From Elusimicrobiota bacterium (lineage in GTDB: Bacteria; Elusimicrobiota; Elusimicrobia; FEN-1173): a stretch of DNA of 64,000 nucleotides. Under the pieces are notes generated by a model that did no database searches, was not told the origin of the DNA, and worked only from the letters and a program-made list of their open reading frames with translations. The stretch is from positions 186,001 to 250,000 of the forward strand of contig JADKIY010000002.1 in NCBI GenBank assembly GCA_016722575.1. The letters run 5' to 3'. The stretch's first letter is position 1. Each line of letters begins with the position of its first letter. Below are positions 43,445-51,129 of the stretch, piece by piece. The translations under genes and the position numbers were made by a program.

Positions 43445-44045
43445 TCCGCCGCTCCGCCCAATCCCGGAGGGCGTGGTAGGTGCTTCGAAAGGCCAGCCGA
43501 TCCCACGGGATATCGTCCAGGGCGAAAGATTTGACTTCCAGGGATTCCACCCCCGCCCGGGGACCGGCTCCGACGACCACGGCGTCGTACACCACGGTCA
43601 CCACCGCCGCGTCGTCGTAGGAATAGAGGCGCGGCGGGCCCGATAAGCGCACCCGGCATCCGATCTCCTCCCGGGTTTCACGAATGGCCGCGTCCTGCAC
43701 CGTTTCCCCCAACTCCATAAAACCCGCCGGATGGCTCCACAGGCCGCGGGAAGGTGCGATGGCCCGCCTTAAAAGGACAATCTTGTTTTTCCAGACCGGA
43801 AGGGCGGCCGCGACGATTTTGGGGTTTTGGTAGGAAATAAATTTACACCCGCCGCACACAAACCGCCGACGTCCTTCTTCCCGCACCATCCGCCAGGCCA
43901 GATTTTTCCCGCAACAAGAACAATGCCGAATCTCTTTTCCAAAAACGGTCCACCATTTCTTGGGAAGACCCGCGTTGGCGAAGGATTTCTCAATCCGACG
44001 GTGATCCGCGGCGCTGAACCGGAGCGGGGTTTTATCCATGGACAT
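43428..44045 (-). CDS. NUDIX hydrolase with zinc ribbon
   Basis: About 205 residues. A Cys4 zinc ribbon (HCSCCGKNLAWR, then FVCGGCKFISYQNPK) is followed by a NUDIX domain with the full box GFMELGETVQDAAIRETREE followed by IG. The layout matches the NudC/NADH-pyrophosphatase-like branch, which hydrolyses nucleoside diphosphate derivatives; the substrate is not fixed by the sequence. The ATG at 44045 overlaps the end of the DUF309 gene, so these genes are co-transcribed with nth. An ATG two codons downstream is an alternative start. Confidence 0.88.
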   Translation of the reverse strand: MSMDKTPLRFSAADHRRIEKSFANAGLPKKWWTVFGKEIRHCSCCGKNLAWRMVREEGRRRFVCGGCKFISYQNPKIVAAALPVWKNKIVLLRRAIAPSRGLWSHPAGFMELGETVQDAAIRETREEIGCRVRLSGPPRLYSYDDAAVVTVVYDAVVVGAGPRAGVESLEVKSFALDDIPWDRLAFRSTYHALRDWAERRIRPGF

Positions 44046-44430
44046 CGATTTTAAAGCTTCGCGCACTGGAATAGGGGATTTTAAATAAGTCGGGCTGGCT
44101 CCGGCCCGCCAACCGTTCGATGGGGCCTTCCAGGATTTCCTCCAGGGCCCGATTGAATTCCGCTCTCACTAAATTCAAATCCACCCCCCAAAACGCTTCG
44201 CCGTATTTCGCCAGGAGTTCCAAGCCCGAACCGTGAAGTATCCGGGCGCCCCGCATGTTGCCGATTTGAAGATGGTGCATGGCCGAGGTTACCTGAATCA
44301 TCCCCTGAATAAAATCCCGGGCCGCGCCCTGGGTCTCGTGCCACAACTCTTCCCAGACTTCGTGGGCCTCAAAGAAATCTTCATTATTGAACAGCGCGAT
44401 CCCTTTAAAGAATCGCGGGTCAGGGGACAC
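44032..44430 (-). CDS. DUF309 domain protein
   Basis: A 132-residue helical protein with the DUF309 signature FFEAHEVWEELWHETQGAAR followed by FIQGMIQVTSAMHHLQIGN. The conserved His and Glu residues suggest a metal site, but the family function is unknown. The GTG start lies within the 3' end of nth (11-nt overlap), and its own 3' end overlaps the NUDIX start. Confidence 0.88.
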   Translation of the reverse strand: MSPDPRFFKGIALFNNEDFFEAHEVWEELWHETQGAARDFIQGMIQVTSAMHHLQIGNMRGARILHGSGLELLAKYGEAFWGVDLNLVRAEFNRALEEILEGPIERLAGRSQPDLFKIPYSSARSFKIDVHG

Positions 44431-45064
44431 GGCGCCCCCCTTTCAAAGGAAAAGGACAGACTTTTCGAAGGACGCACTCCGGGCAGCGGGGCGACTGGGC
44501 TTTGCACACCGCCCGCCCGTGGCTGATCAAGGCGTGGGAATACCAGATCCAATCCTTGCGCGGGAGACGCTTCAGCAAATCCCGCTCGATTTTGACGGGA
44601 TCGCTTTCCCGGGTCAATCCCAAACGATTGGAAAGCCGGCGGACGTGGGTGTCCACCACGACGCCGGTGGCTTCGCCGAAAGCCGTTCCCATCACCACGT
44701 TGGCCGTCTTGCGGGCGACGCCCCGCATTTCCAACAGGGCGTCGAAAGACCGCGGGACCTCGCCGCCGTGTCGTTCGACCAGCAACCGCGCCGTCGCCAC
44801 CAGGGATTTGGCTTTCTGACGGAAAAACCCCGTGGAGCGGACGATCGTTTCCACCTCAAGCACGGGGGCGGCGGCCAGGGCCGCCGCCGTTGGAAAACGG
44901 CCGAAGAGAACGGGGGTCACTTGATTGACCCGGGCGTCCGTGCACTGGGCCGACAGGATCGTCGCGATCAAAAGTTCAAAGGCGTTTCGGTGGGCCAGGG
45001 CGCAATCGGCATCGGGATAGGCTTGGTGCAACGCTTTCAGGAGGGGAGCGAGGGTCGGCTTCAC
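44420..45064 (-). CDS. nth: Endonuclease III (base-excision DNA glycosylase/AP lyase)
   Basis: A 214-residue HhH-GPD enzyme that removes oxidised pyrimidines and cleaves the AP site. The hairpin reads EMRGVARKTANVVMGTAFG with the catalytic Lys after Arg, and the catalytic Asp is in VVVDTHVRRLSNRLG. The C-terminal 4Fe-4S cluster has the exact C-X6-C-X2-C-X5-C spacing (CKAQSPRCPECVLRKVC). The usual LPGVGRKTA is changed to MRGVARKTA. It has a GTG start and heads the nth, DUF309, NUDIX cluster. Confidence 0.95.
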   Translation of the reverse strand: MKPTLAPLLKALHQAYPDADCALAHRNAFELLIATILSAQCTDARVNQVTPVLFGRFPTAAALAAAPVLEVETIVRSTGFFRQKAKSLVATARLLVERHGGEVPRSFDALLEMRGVARKTANVVMGTAFGEATGVVVDTHVRRLSNRLGLTRESDPVKIERDLLKRLPRKDWIWYSHALISHGRAVCKAQSPRCPECVLRKVCPFPLKGGRRVP

Positions 45065-45128
45065 GGGATTATTTTCTCACATTTTGTCGGCCTTTGCCGA
45101 CGCGCTCGGAACGGGTAAAATGATCCCC

Positions 45129-45665
45129 ATGAAAATCTACACGCGGGTGGGCGACGGCGGATACACTTTTCTGTTCGGCGGAAAAAAAGTCCGGAAGGAC
45201 CACATCCGCGTCGAGGCGTACGGCACGGTGGACGAGCTCAACTCGGCCCTGGGGTTGGCCGGGGCGCTGACCCAAAAGGCCGCGCTCCGGCGCCGGATCG
45301 AAGCCGTGCAACGGGATTTGTTTGTCCTGGGCGCCGATTTGGCCACGCCCCTCAAAAAGGGCGCTCCCCGGGTGCCGCGGATCGGCCCCCTCCACGTGCG
45401 GCGATTGGAAATCGAAATTGACCGGATGCAGGCGGAACTTCCGGCCCTTCGCCACTTCATTTTGCCCGGCGGCTCGTCGGCGGGGGCCGCGATTCACCTG
45501 GCCCGGGCCATTTGCCGACGGGGAGAGCGCTACTGCGCCGGCCTGGGAAAACCCTTCGCCTCGGCGATCGTCTATTTAAATCGCCTGGGAGATTTCCTGT
45601 TCGTTCTGGCGCGCCGGGCGTCTCACGAAGAAGGGAAAAAAGAAACCCTCTGGACGCCCGATTAA
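45129..45665 (+). CDS. Cob(I)alamin adenosyltransferase, PduO type
   Basis: A 178-residue ATP:cob(I)alamin adenosyltransferase, which makes coenzyme B12 from cobalamin. The N-terminal ATP loop is TRVGDGGYTFLFGGKKVRKD, followed by RVEAYGTVDELNSALGLAG. The C-terminal signature is CRRGERYC and YLNRLGDFLFVLARRAS. The family's usual TGDKGTT reads VGDGGYT, a modest change in the ATP loop. The ATG at 45129 fits the family start; an in-frame ATG at 45120 is possible. No other B12 genes are adjacent. Confidence 0.92.
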   Translation: MKIYTRVGDGGYTFLFGGKKVRKDHIRVEAYGTVDELNSALGLAGALTQKAALRRRIEAVQRDLFVLGADLATPLKKGAPRVPRIGPLHVRRLEIEIDRMQAELPALRHFILPGGSSAGAAIHLARAICRRGERYCAGLGKPFASAIVYLNRLGDFLFVLARRASHEEGKKETLWTPD

Positions 45666-45729
45666 CTTCCCCGGCGGTCCCGTCCGGGGCCGCCCCCCCC
45701 TAACAATATTTACCGCAGAACGGTGTCGG

Positions 45730-47421
45730 CTACTCGCCGGGGACGCGCAGGACGGCCCCTTCGGAACCGGAAGTGACCAGGGCGGCGTACCGAGCCAACC
45801 AACCGGTGGCGCGGCGCTTGGGCGCCTTCCAGGCTTTGGCCCGTTTGGCCCATTCCGCCTTGGAAAGCGCCACGCTCAATTCCCGTTTTTCGGCGTTGAT
45901 CGTGACGACGTCGCCGTTCTTGATCAGCCCGATGGGACCGCCCACGGCGGCTTCCGGGCACACGTGCCCCACCACCCGGCCGTGGCTGCCGCCGGAGAAA
46001 CGCCCGTCGGTAATGAGACCCACCTTGTCGCCCAACCCTTTGCCGGACAAAATGGCCGTTAAGGAGAGCATTTCGCGCATTCCGGGACCGCCCTTGGGCC
46101 CTTCGTAACGCACCACGACCACGTCCCCCGCCTGAATGCCCCCCCGCAACGCGGCCTGGGTGGCCGCTTCTTCGCCGTCGTAGACTTTCGCGGGGCCGAC
46201 AATCGTGGTGTTCGACAACCCGCCGACTTTGGCCACGGCGCCCTCCGGCGCCAGATTCCCCTTCAGGATGACGATGGGGCCGGTGGGCCGCAGGGGATTG
46301 TCTTTGGATCGGATAACGGCCTGCCCGGCGACCAGCGCGGGCGCGTCGGCCAGCGTTTCGGCCAACGTTTTGCCCGTCACCGTGAGGGTCGAGCCGTCCA
46401 AATAACCGTCGGCCAGCATTTGTTTCATAACCGCGGGCACGCCTCCCGCTTTGTGCAGGTCGAACATCACGTAACGTCCACTCGGTTTCAAGTCGGCCAG
46501 GTGCGGGACTTTTTTAGCGATGCGAACAAAATCCTCCAACCCCAACTTGACCCCGAAGGCGTCGGCCATGGCGATCAGGTGAAGCACCGCGTTGGTGGAA
46601 CCGCCGAGGACCATCACCAGGGCGATGGCGTTTTCGAAATTCTTTTTCTTCACGATGTCCCGGGGCCGCAGGCCCAAACGAAGGGCTTGGACCACGGCTT
46701 TTCCCGCCTCGACGCATTCGGCGGCCTTGTCGGGGGTCTCGGCCGGAAGAGAGGAACTTCCGGGAAGGCTCATGCCCAAACACTCGATGGCCGAGGCCAT
46801 GGTGTTGGCCGTGTACATCCCGCCGCAGGACCCGGGCCCGGGGCAGGCGGAACATTCGACGCCCTTCAGGGTTTTTTCGTCGATCAGGTTGTTGTTGAAT
46901 TGGCCCACGGCCTCAAAGATGCTCACGATGTCGACGTCCTTCCCCTGGAAGGAACCGGGGCGGATGCTTCCGCCGTAAACGAACACGGACGGGATGTTGA
47001 GGCGTCCCATGGCCATGAGGCAGCCGGGCATGTTTTTGTCGCAACCGCCGATGGCCACCAGGCCGTCGAAGCGCTCGGCCCCGGCCACCGTCTCGATGGA
47101 ATCGGCGATGATTTCCCGGCTGGGCAGGGAATAACGCATGCCGTCGGTTCCCATGGAAATGCCGTCCGACACCGTGATGGTTCCGAAAATCAGAGGCGCC
47201 CCGCCCCCCGCCCGGGCCCCGGCTTTGGCGCTCTCGGCCAACTTGTTGATGTGGATGTTGCAGGGCGTGATCTCGCTCCAGGTGCTGGCCACGCCGATCA
47301 ACGGCTTTTGGAAATCCTCGTCCGTCAACCCGACGTCCCGCAACATCGCGCGGTTCGGGGCGCGGTTGACGCCGTCGGTGATGTCGCGGCTTTTTATTTT
47401 GAGGTCTCGGGAATCGGGCAT
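45730..47421 (-). CDS. ilvD: Dihydroxy-acid dehydratase
   Basis: A full-length 563-residue IlvD, the third common step of branched-chain amino acid synthesis, which dehydrates dihydroxy-isovalerate and dihydroxy-methylvalerate. Fe-S and active-site motifs are GGCDKNMPGCLMAMGR (Cys), CPGPGSCGGMYTANTM (Cys) and, near the C-terminus, TDGRFSGGSHGRVVGHV. The ATG has a GGAG site with 6-nt spacing. It is the last gene of a minus-strand run and lies 11 nt after the SirB1-type gene. No other ilv genes are in the window. Confidence 0.97.
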   Translation of the reverse strand: MPDSRDLKIKSRDITDGVNRAPNRAMLRDVGLTDEDFQKPLIGVASTWSEITPCNIHINKLAESAKAGARAGGGAPLIFGTITVSDGISMGTDGMRYSLPSREIIADSIETVAGAERFDGLVAIGGCDKNMPGCLMAMGRLNIPSVFVYGGSIRPGSFQGKDVDIVSIFEAVGQFNNNLIDEKTLKGVECSACPGPGSCGGMYTANTMASAIECLGMSLPGSSSLPAETPDKAAECVEAGKAVVQALRLGLRPRDIVKKKNFENAIALVMVLGGSTNAVLHLIAMADAFGVKLGLEDFVRIAKKVPHLADLKPSGRYVMFDLHKAGGVPAVMKQMLADGYLDGSTLTVTGKTLAETLADAPALVAGQAVIRSKDNPLRPTGPIVILKGNLAPEGAVAKVGGLSNTTIVGPAKVYDGEEAATQAALRGGIQAGDVVVVRYEGPKGGPGMREMLSLTAILSGKGLGDKVGLITDGRFSGGSHGRVVGHVCPEAAVGGPIGLIKNGDVVTINAEKRELSVALSKAEWAKRAKAWKAPKRRATGWLARYAALVTSGSEGAVLRVPGE

Positions 47422-47431
47422 AACGGGCTCC

Positions 47432-48268
47432 TTAGATGGTTTCGTTCAGTCGACGGGCGATGAGGTCTTTCAATTTGGAAACGTCCGGCCGGTCGGTGGC
47501 CTCCGGCGCGTGGGTCAAATAGGATTCCAGGTCCCGCAAGGCGGGACGGTAACGACGCATTTGATAAAGGACCAAGCCCCGGTCCCGCACCTCGGTCCAG
47601 GCTTCGGGAAGGAGCAGGGCCAATTTATCGATCACCGCGTGGGCCTTGGCGTAGGACCGCGACTCCACGTAGATGTTCTTCAAATTGGTGAGCAGGCGAA
47701 CCAGGATCGCCCGGGGCCCGATGGGGCGGAGGTGGTCCGGCGTCAGGGCCATTTTCCCCCCGAAAACGTTGGCCACTTTATCCGCGCATTCCTCCTCCGT
47801 CAACAACCGCCCGCCGTCAAAAGCGTCGATGTAGTGAACGCGCCCCGGGGAAAGCAGGGCCGCCACAAAATGCCCCGGAAGGCCGACGCCGGCGGAGGAA
47901 AGCCCGGCGCGACGGGCGACGTCGATGTAGAGGAGGGACAGCGTGATCGGGATGCCGACCCGGCGGTCCAAAACTTCGTTTAGAAAACTGTTTCGGGGAT
48001 CGTAATAATCCTTCTGGTTCGGTCCAAACCGCTCTTCTTCAAAGAGGACCGCGTTCAAGGCCGCGATGGCCGCGACGGGATCGGGGCCGCCGCGCAGACG
48101 CGCGGCCACCCGGTCGGAAAAACCGTCCAAACGGTCCAAATAGGGCCGCGGGTCCAGGCCGGGGTATTCGTCCCCCGCGACCAACAGGGCCGCCTCGGCC
48201 AAATCCACCCCGGCGTCGTCCCGATCCAACAATTGAAGCAGGCGCGCGCGGGGGGTGGGCGGGGTCAT
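47432..48268 (-). CDS. SirB1/transglutaminase-like protein with TPR
   Basis: A 278-residue protein of the SirB1_N (transglutaminase-like) family. The signature NSFLNEVLDRRVGIPITLSL is followed by AGLSSAGVGLPGHFVAA and HYIDAFDGGRLLTEEEC. The usual catalytic Cys position is not obvious, so enzyme activity is doubtful. A C-terminal TPR-like helix pair (SYAKAHAVIDKLALLLPEAW, then RRYRPALRDLESYL) completes it. The ATG overlaps the HAD stop (ATGA at 48265). Confidence 0.85.
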   Translation of the reverse strand: MTPPTPRARLLQLLDRDDAGVDLAEAALLVAGDEYPGLDPRPYLDRLDGFSDRVAARLRGGPDPVAAIAALNAVLFEEERFGPNQKDYYDPRNSFLNEVLDRRVGIPITLSLLYIDVARRAGLSSAGVGLPGHFVAALLSPGRVHYIDAFDGGRLLTEEECADKVANVFGGKMALTPDHLRPIGPRAILVRLLTNLKNIYVESRSYAKAHAVIDKLALLLPEAWTEVRDRGLVLYQMRRYRPALRDLESYLTHAPEATDRPDVSKLKDLIARRLNETI

Positions 48269-48960
48269 TGGGGCGTGGCGGTCAGAAACAGGCTCTCGAG
48301 GTCTTTCACCCGCACCGCGGTCAACACGGGAACGACCCGGTCGGCCGCGCTCAACTCCTCGGCGGAATAGGAGGTCGTGACGGCCACGCATTTCATCCCC
48401 GCGGCGCGGGCGGACAAAAGGCCGTGCTTGGAATCTTCCACCACCAAACATTCCGAAGGCTGAATGCGGCGGTCCGGGTATTTCCGGTTGATTTCCTCCA
48501 AGGCTTTCAAATAGGCGTCCGGAGCGGGTTTTCCCCGCACCACGTCCTCGGCGGCGATCACGGCGTCGAAATAGTGCGCGATGCCCGCGGCGTTGATCAT
48601 GAGTTTGACTTCGTCCCGCAGGGCCCCGGAGGCCATGGCCAGGGGAAACTTTTGGGAAACGGCCATGACGAATTCCACCACCCCGGGGAGAATCACCAGA
48701 TTTTCCGTGGCCGTTTTCTTATAAAGGGCCGTTTTCTTTTCAATGAGGGCGGACAATTCCGCGTCGGACAAGGACCGGCCGTGAGCGGCCACCACCGCCC
48801 GAAAACATCCCTTGTCGTCCATGGCCAAGTATTTTTCCAGGTAGTCCGCCTGGGTCAACGGCACCCCGATCTCCCGAAGGACCTTTTGGAAAAGCGAAAA
48901 GTGCAGGTGTTCGGAATCCGCGATTACGCCGTCGCAGTCGAACAATACGGCTTTGAGCAT
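48265..48960 (-). CDS. HAD-superfamily phosphatase/phosphoglucomutase-like protein
   Basis: A 231-residue HAD hydrolase of the beta-phosphoglucomutase/GS1-like subfamily. Motif I is LFDCDGVIADSE with the nucleophile Asp, motif II is AMASGA, the Lys lies in GKPAPDAYLKALEE and motif IV is CLVVEDSKHGL. A helical cap (LREIGVPLTQADYLEKYLAM) determines the substrate, which cannot be read. A GGAGG site precedes the ATG at 48960, which lies within the 3' end of hpnE (37-nt overlap). Confidence 0.92.
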   Translation of the reverse strand: MLKAVLFDCDGVIADSEHLHFSLFQKVLREIGVPLTQADYLEKYLAMDDKGCFRAVVAAHGRSLSDAELSALIEKKTALYKKTATENLVILPGVVEFVMAVSQKFPLAMASGALRDEVKLMINAAGIAHYFDAVIAAEDVVRGKPAPDAYLKALEEINRKYPDRRIQPSECLVVEDSKHGLLSARAAGMKCVAVTTSYSAEELSAADRVVPVLTAVRVKDLESLFLTATPQ

Positions 48961-50315
48961 TCGTCCTCCTTTTGACCGTCCAACCAACGCAACGCGAAGG
49001 CCGCGGCCCGGTGGCCGCTCCGGCAAGCCGCTTCGATGGTGGGCGGGAGACCCACGTCCACCCAATCGCCGGCCAAAAACAGATTTTTGAGGGGCGTTCC
49101 CACCCCGGGCCGGGCGCGCCAAAAAAGCGGGGTCGGGGCCGGCGTCGCCTCTTTTTCCCAGGTCACGGTGGCGTGGGTCGGCTCTTCTTTAAAATCGGGA
49201 AAGGCCCGCCGAAGGTCCGCGAGCGCCAGAGCGATGAGCTGGTCGCTGGAGCGCCCCACGTGGTCGTGTCCGGCGCTCAACACGAGGGAAATTTGCCCTT
49301 CGGCGCCCCGCCCCCAAAGCACTTCCCGATTAAAACCCCATTGGATGTCCAAATCCAAAAACCCCACCCAGGGGTCGGAAAAAGGCGCCCGGGGAAACCA
49401 AAGATTAACGGCGGCGATGGGCGAATGACCGGTCGGCATTTGAGCCAACCCGGGCACGTGGGGCCCGGCCACCGCCCGGCCGGCGCTCAAGGGCATCGCC
49501 GCGACGAAAACGTCGGCGGCCACCGGCTCCCCCGCGTCAATTTGAAGGGCGGTCACGAGGTCCCCTTCGACCGCAAACCCCGTGGCCCGGATGTTGGCGG
49601 CCACGTCCCCCCCCTGGCTTTTTAAATAAGCCGGCAACTCCGTGGCCCAGAGCCTTGCCAGGGGAACCGTGGAATACCCCAAAGCGCGATCGTCGACCGA
49701 TTTTAAAAAACCGTCCCGAAGGACCGCCACCAAGGCGTCGGCCGAGGCCCGGTCGGGCCGCTCGTTCAACGTGGCGTAACAAAGGGGGTCCCAAAAGGCC
49801 CGCAGGGCGCCCGGCGTCTGATGAAGGTTTTTCAGCCACGCCGACACCGTCAAAGCCCCGTGGTCGGTCGAACGATCAACGCGAAGACGAGCCAACCCGT
49901 ACAGGAGGGACGCTTTGTCCTTCCACCTCAGGGCTCCAAAACCCAGCACGCCCCGCACGAAACCCAGGGCGCCGGGAAGGCGGCCGGGATTCAGAACGGA
50001 TTTTTTTCCCGAACGGGCGTAAAAGGACGTCGAAGCCCCGGGAAGCCACCGCAGGCGGTTCTCCGTCTTCATTCGCCGTAGAAAGGCGCGGGTATCGCGG
50101 TAGGCGCCCAGAAAAAGATGTTGGCCGTTGTCGACGTCCTGGCGGGTGACCCCGTCCCGATAGGACGATGTGCGCCCGCCCAGAGTGTTCCGGGCTTCCA
50201 CGAGAGTAACGGCCACCCCCGCTTCGGCCAAGGCCGAGGCCGCGGCGGCGCCGGCGAATCCGCCGCCCACCACGACCGCGTGCCGCCGGTCCGCCCCCGT
50301 GTCCAATCGCCCCAT
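48924..50315 (-). CDS. hpnE: Squalene/phytoene desaturase-like FAD oxidoreductase, HpnE type
   Basis: A 463-residue FAD-dependent amine-oxidase-fold enzyme. The N-terminal dinucleotide motif is VVVGGGFAGAAAASALAEAG followed by LVEARNTLGGRTSSYRDG. The C-terminal FAD motif is LFLAGDWVDVGLPPTIEAAC. HpnE makes squalene from hydroxysqualene in hopanoid synthesis, and the motif DNGQHLFLGAY and size fit that clade. No hpnC or hpnD lies beside it, so a carotenoid-type role is not excluded. It is followed by overlapping HAD, SirB1 and ilvD genes on the same strand. Confidence 0.85.
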   Translation of the reverse strand: MGRLDTGADRRHAVVVGGGFAGAAAASALAEAGVAVTLVEARNTLGGRTSSYRDGVTRQDVDNGQHLFLGAYRDTRAFLRRMKTENRLRWLPGASTSFYARSGKKSVLNPGRLPGALGFVRGVLGFGALRWKDKASLLYGLARLRVDRSTDHGALTVSAWLKNLHQTPGALRAFWDPLCYATLNERPDRASADALVAVLRDGFLKSVDDRALGYSTVPLARLWATELPAYLKSQGGDVAANIRATGFAVEGDLVTALQIDAGEPVAADVFVAAMPLSAGRAVAGPHVPGLAQMPTGHSPIAAVNLWFPRAPFSDPWVGFLDLDIQWGFNREVLWGRGAEGQISLVLSAGHDHVGRSSDQLIALALADLRRAFPDFKEEPTHATVTWEKEATPAPTPLFWRARPGVGTPLKNLFLAGDWVDVGLPPTIEAACRSGHRAAAFALRWLDGQKEDECSKPYCSTATA

Positions 50316-50365
50316 GCCCGCTCCCCCGTATTTCCTCGAACCGCGTGTGCGCGTCCGGTTCCCCT

Positions 50366-50433
50366 AAAAAAAATCCGCCCCCACCGGTTCCGACCCCACG
50401 GGGCGGAAGCCCCAAAGGGCCGGTGGGGGCGGA
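50366..50433 (-). terminator. Rho-independent terminator after the peroxiredoxin gene
   Basis: A 14-bp stem (50374-50387 pairs with 50420-50433; core CCGCCCCCACCGG) encloses a smaller GC hairpin. On the minus strand it is followed by a T8 run (50366-50373). It separates the peroxiredoxin gene from hpnE. Confidence 0.85.
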
Positions 50434-50442
50434 ACGTAAAAA

Positions 50443-51075
50443 CTATTTCAACGCGTCGCCCACCCGACCCACCATCTGGGCCCCCGGCTTGAGCGTTTTG
50501 CCGCCTTGTTTCCAGTTGGCGGGGCACACTTCTTCGGGATGTTTGGCCAAATAGGCGTTGGCCTGCACCTTCCGAAGCAACTCCGCCGCGTTCCGCCCGA
50601 CGTTGAAGAAATTGATTTCACCGCTGGCCAGCTTGCCGTCCGGGGCGATGATGAAGGTCCCGCGCAGGGCCAGTCCCGACGCGTCGTCGTAGACGCCGAA
50701 AAGCCGGGAGACCTTGCCCGTCGGATCGGCCGCCATGGGGTATTTCACGTTTTTCAGAAGCGTTTCCTCGCGCTGCCAGGCCATGTGGACGAAATTCGTG
50801 TCCGTGGAGACGGAGAAAACCGCCGCCCCGGCTTTGGTCAATTCGGCGTGCTGCTCGGCCACGTCGGCCAATTCCGTGGGGCAAACGAAGGTGTAGTCGG
50901 CGGGGTAGAACACCAAAACCGTCCACTTCTTTGCTTTCTTGTTTTCGGCCAGGGACATCTTGCCGAACCCGTGCTCGACGGGATCGAAGGTGTCCATTTC
51001 AAAATCGGGCACGGTTTGACCCACCCGAACGGGAACGGCTTGGGGGAAGTTGGCTTCGTAGGAAAGACTGGACAT
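50443..51075 (-). CDS. 2-Cys peroxiredoxin (AhpC/TSA family)
   Basis: A 210-residue typical 2-Cys peroxiredoxin that reduces hydrogen and organic peroxides. The peroxidatic Cys is in PADYTFVCPTELADVAE and the resolving Cys is in EEVCPANWKQG. The structural Arg lies in LRGTFIIAPDGK. The ATG has AAGGAG with 8-nt spacing, and a strong terminator follows the stop. Its reductant (AhpF or thioredoxin) is not encoded nearby. Confidence 0.95.
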   Translation of the reverse strand: MSSLSYEANFPQAVPVRVGQTVPDFEMDTFDPVEHGFGKMSLAENKKAKKWTVLVFYPADYTFVCPTELADVAEQHAELTKAGAAVFSVSTDTNFVHMAWQREETLLKNVKYPMAADPTGKVSRLFGVYDDASGLALRGTFIIAPDGKLASGEINFFNVGRNAAELLRKVQANAYLAKHPEEVCPANWKQGGKTLKPGAQMVGRVGDALK

Positions 51076-51129
51076 GGGATGGCTCCTTGGGTGAAAAAAG
51101 GTCTCGGCCGAATTTCCGCCGGCCCCGGA

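Noticed and set aside
45666..45729. GC hairpin between the adenosyltransferase gene and ilvD as a terminator
   Set aside because: The stem is only about 6 bp and has no T run, so it is too weak to call.
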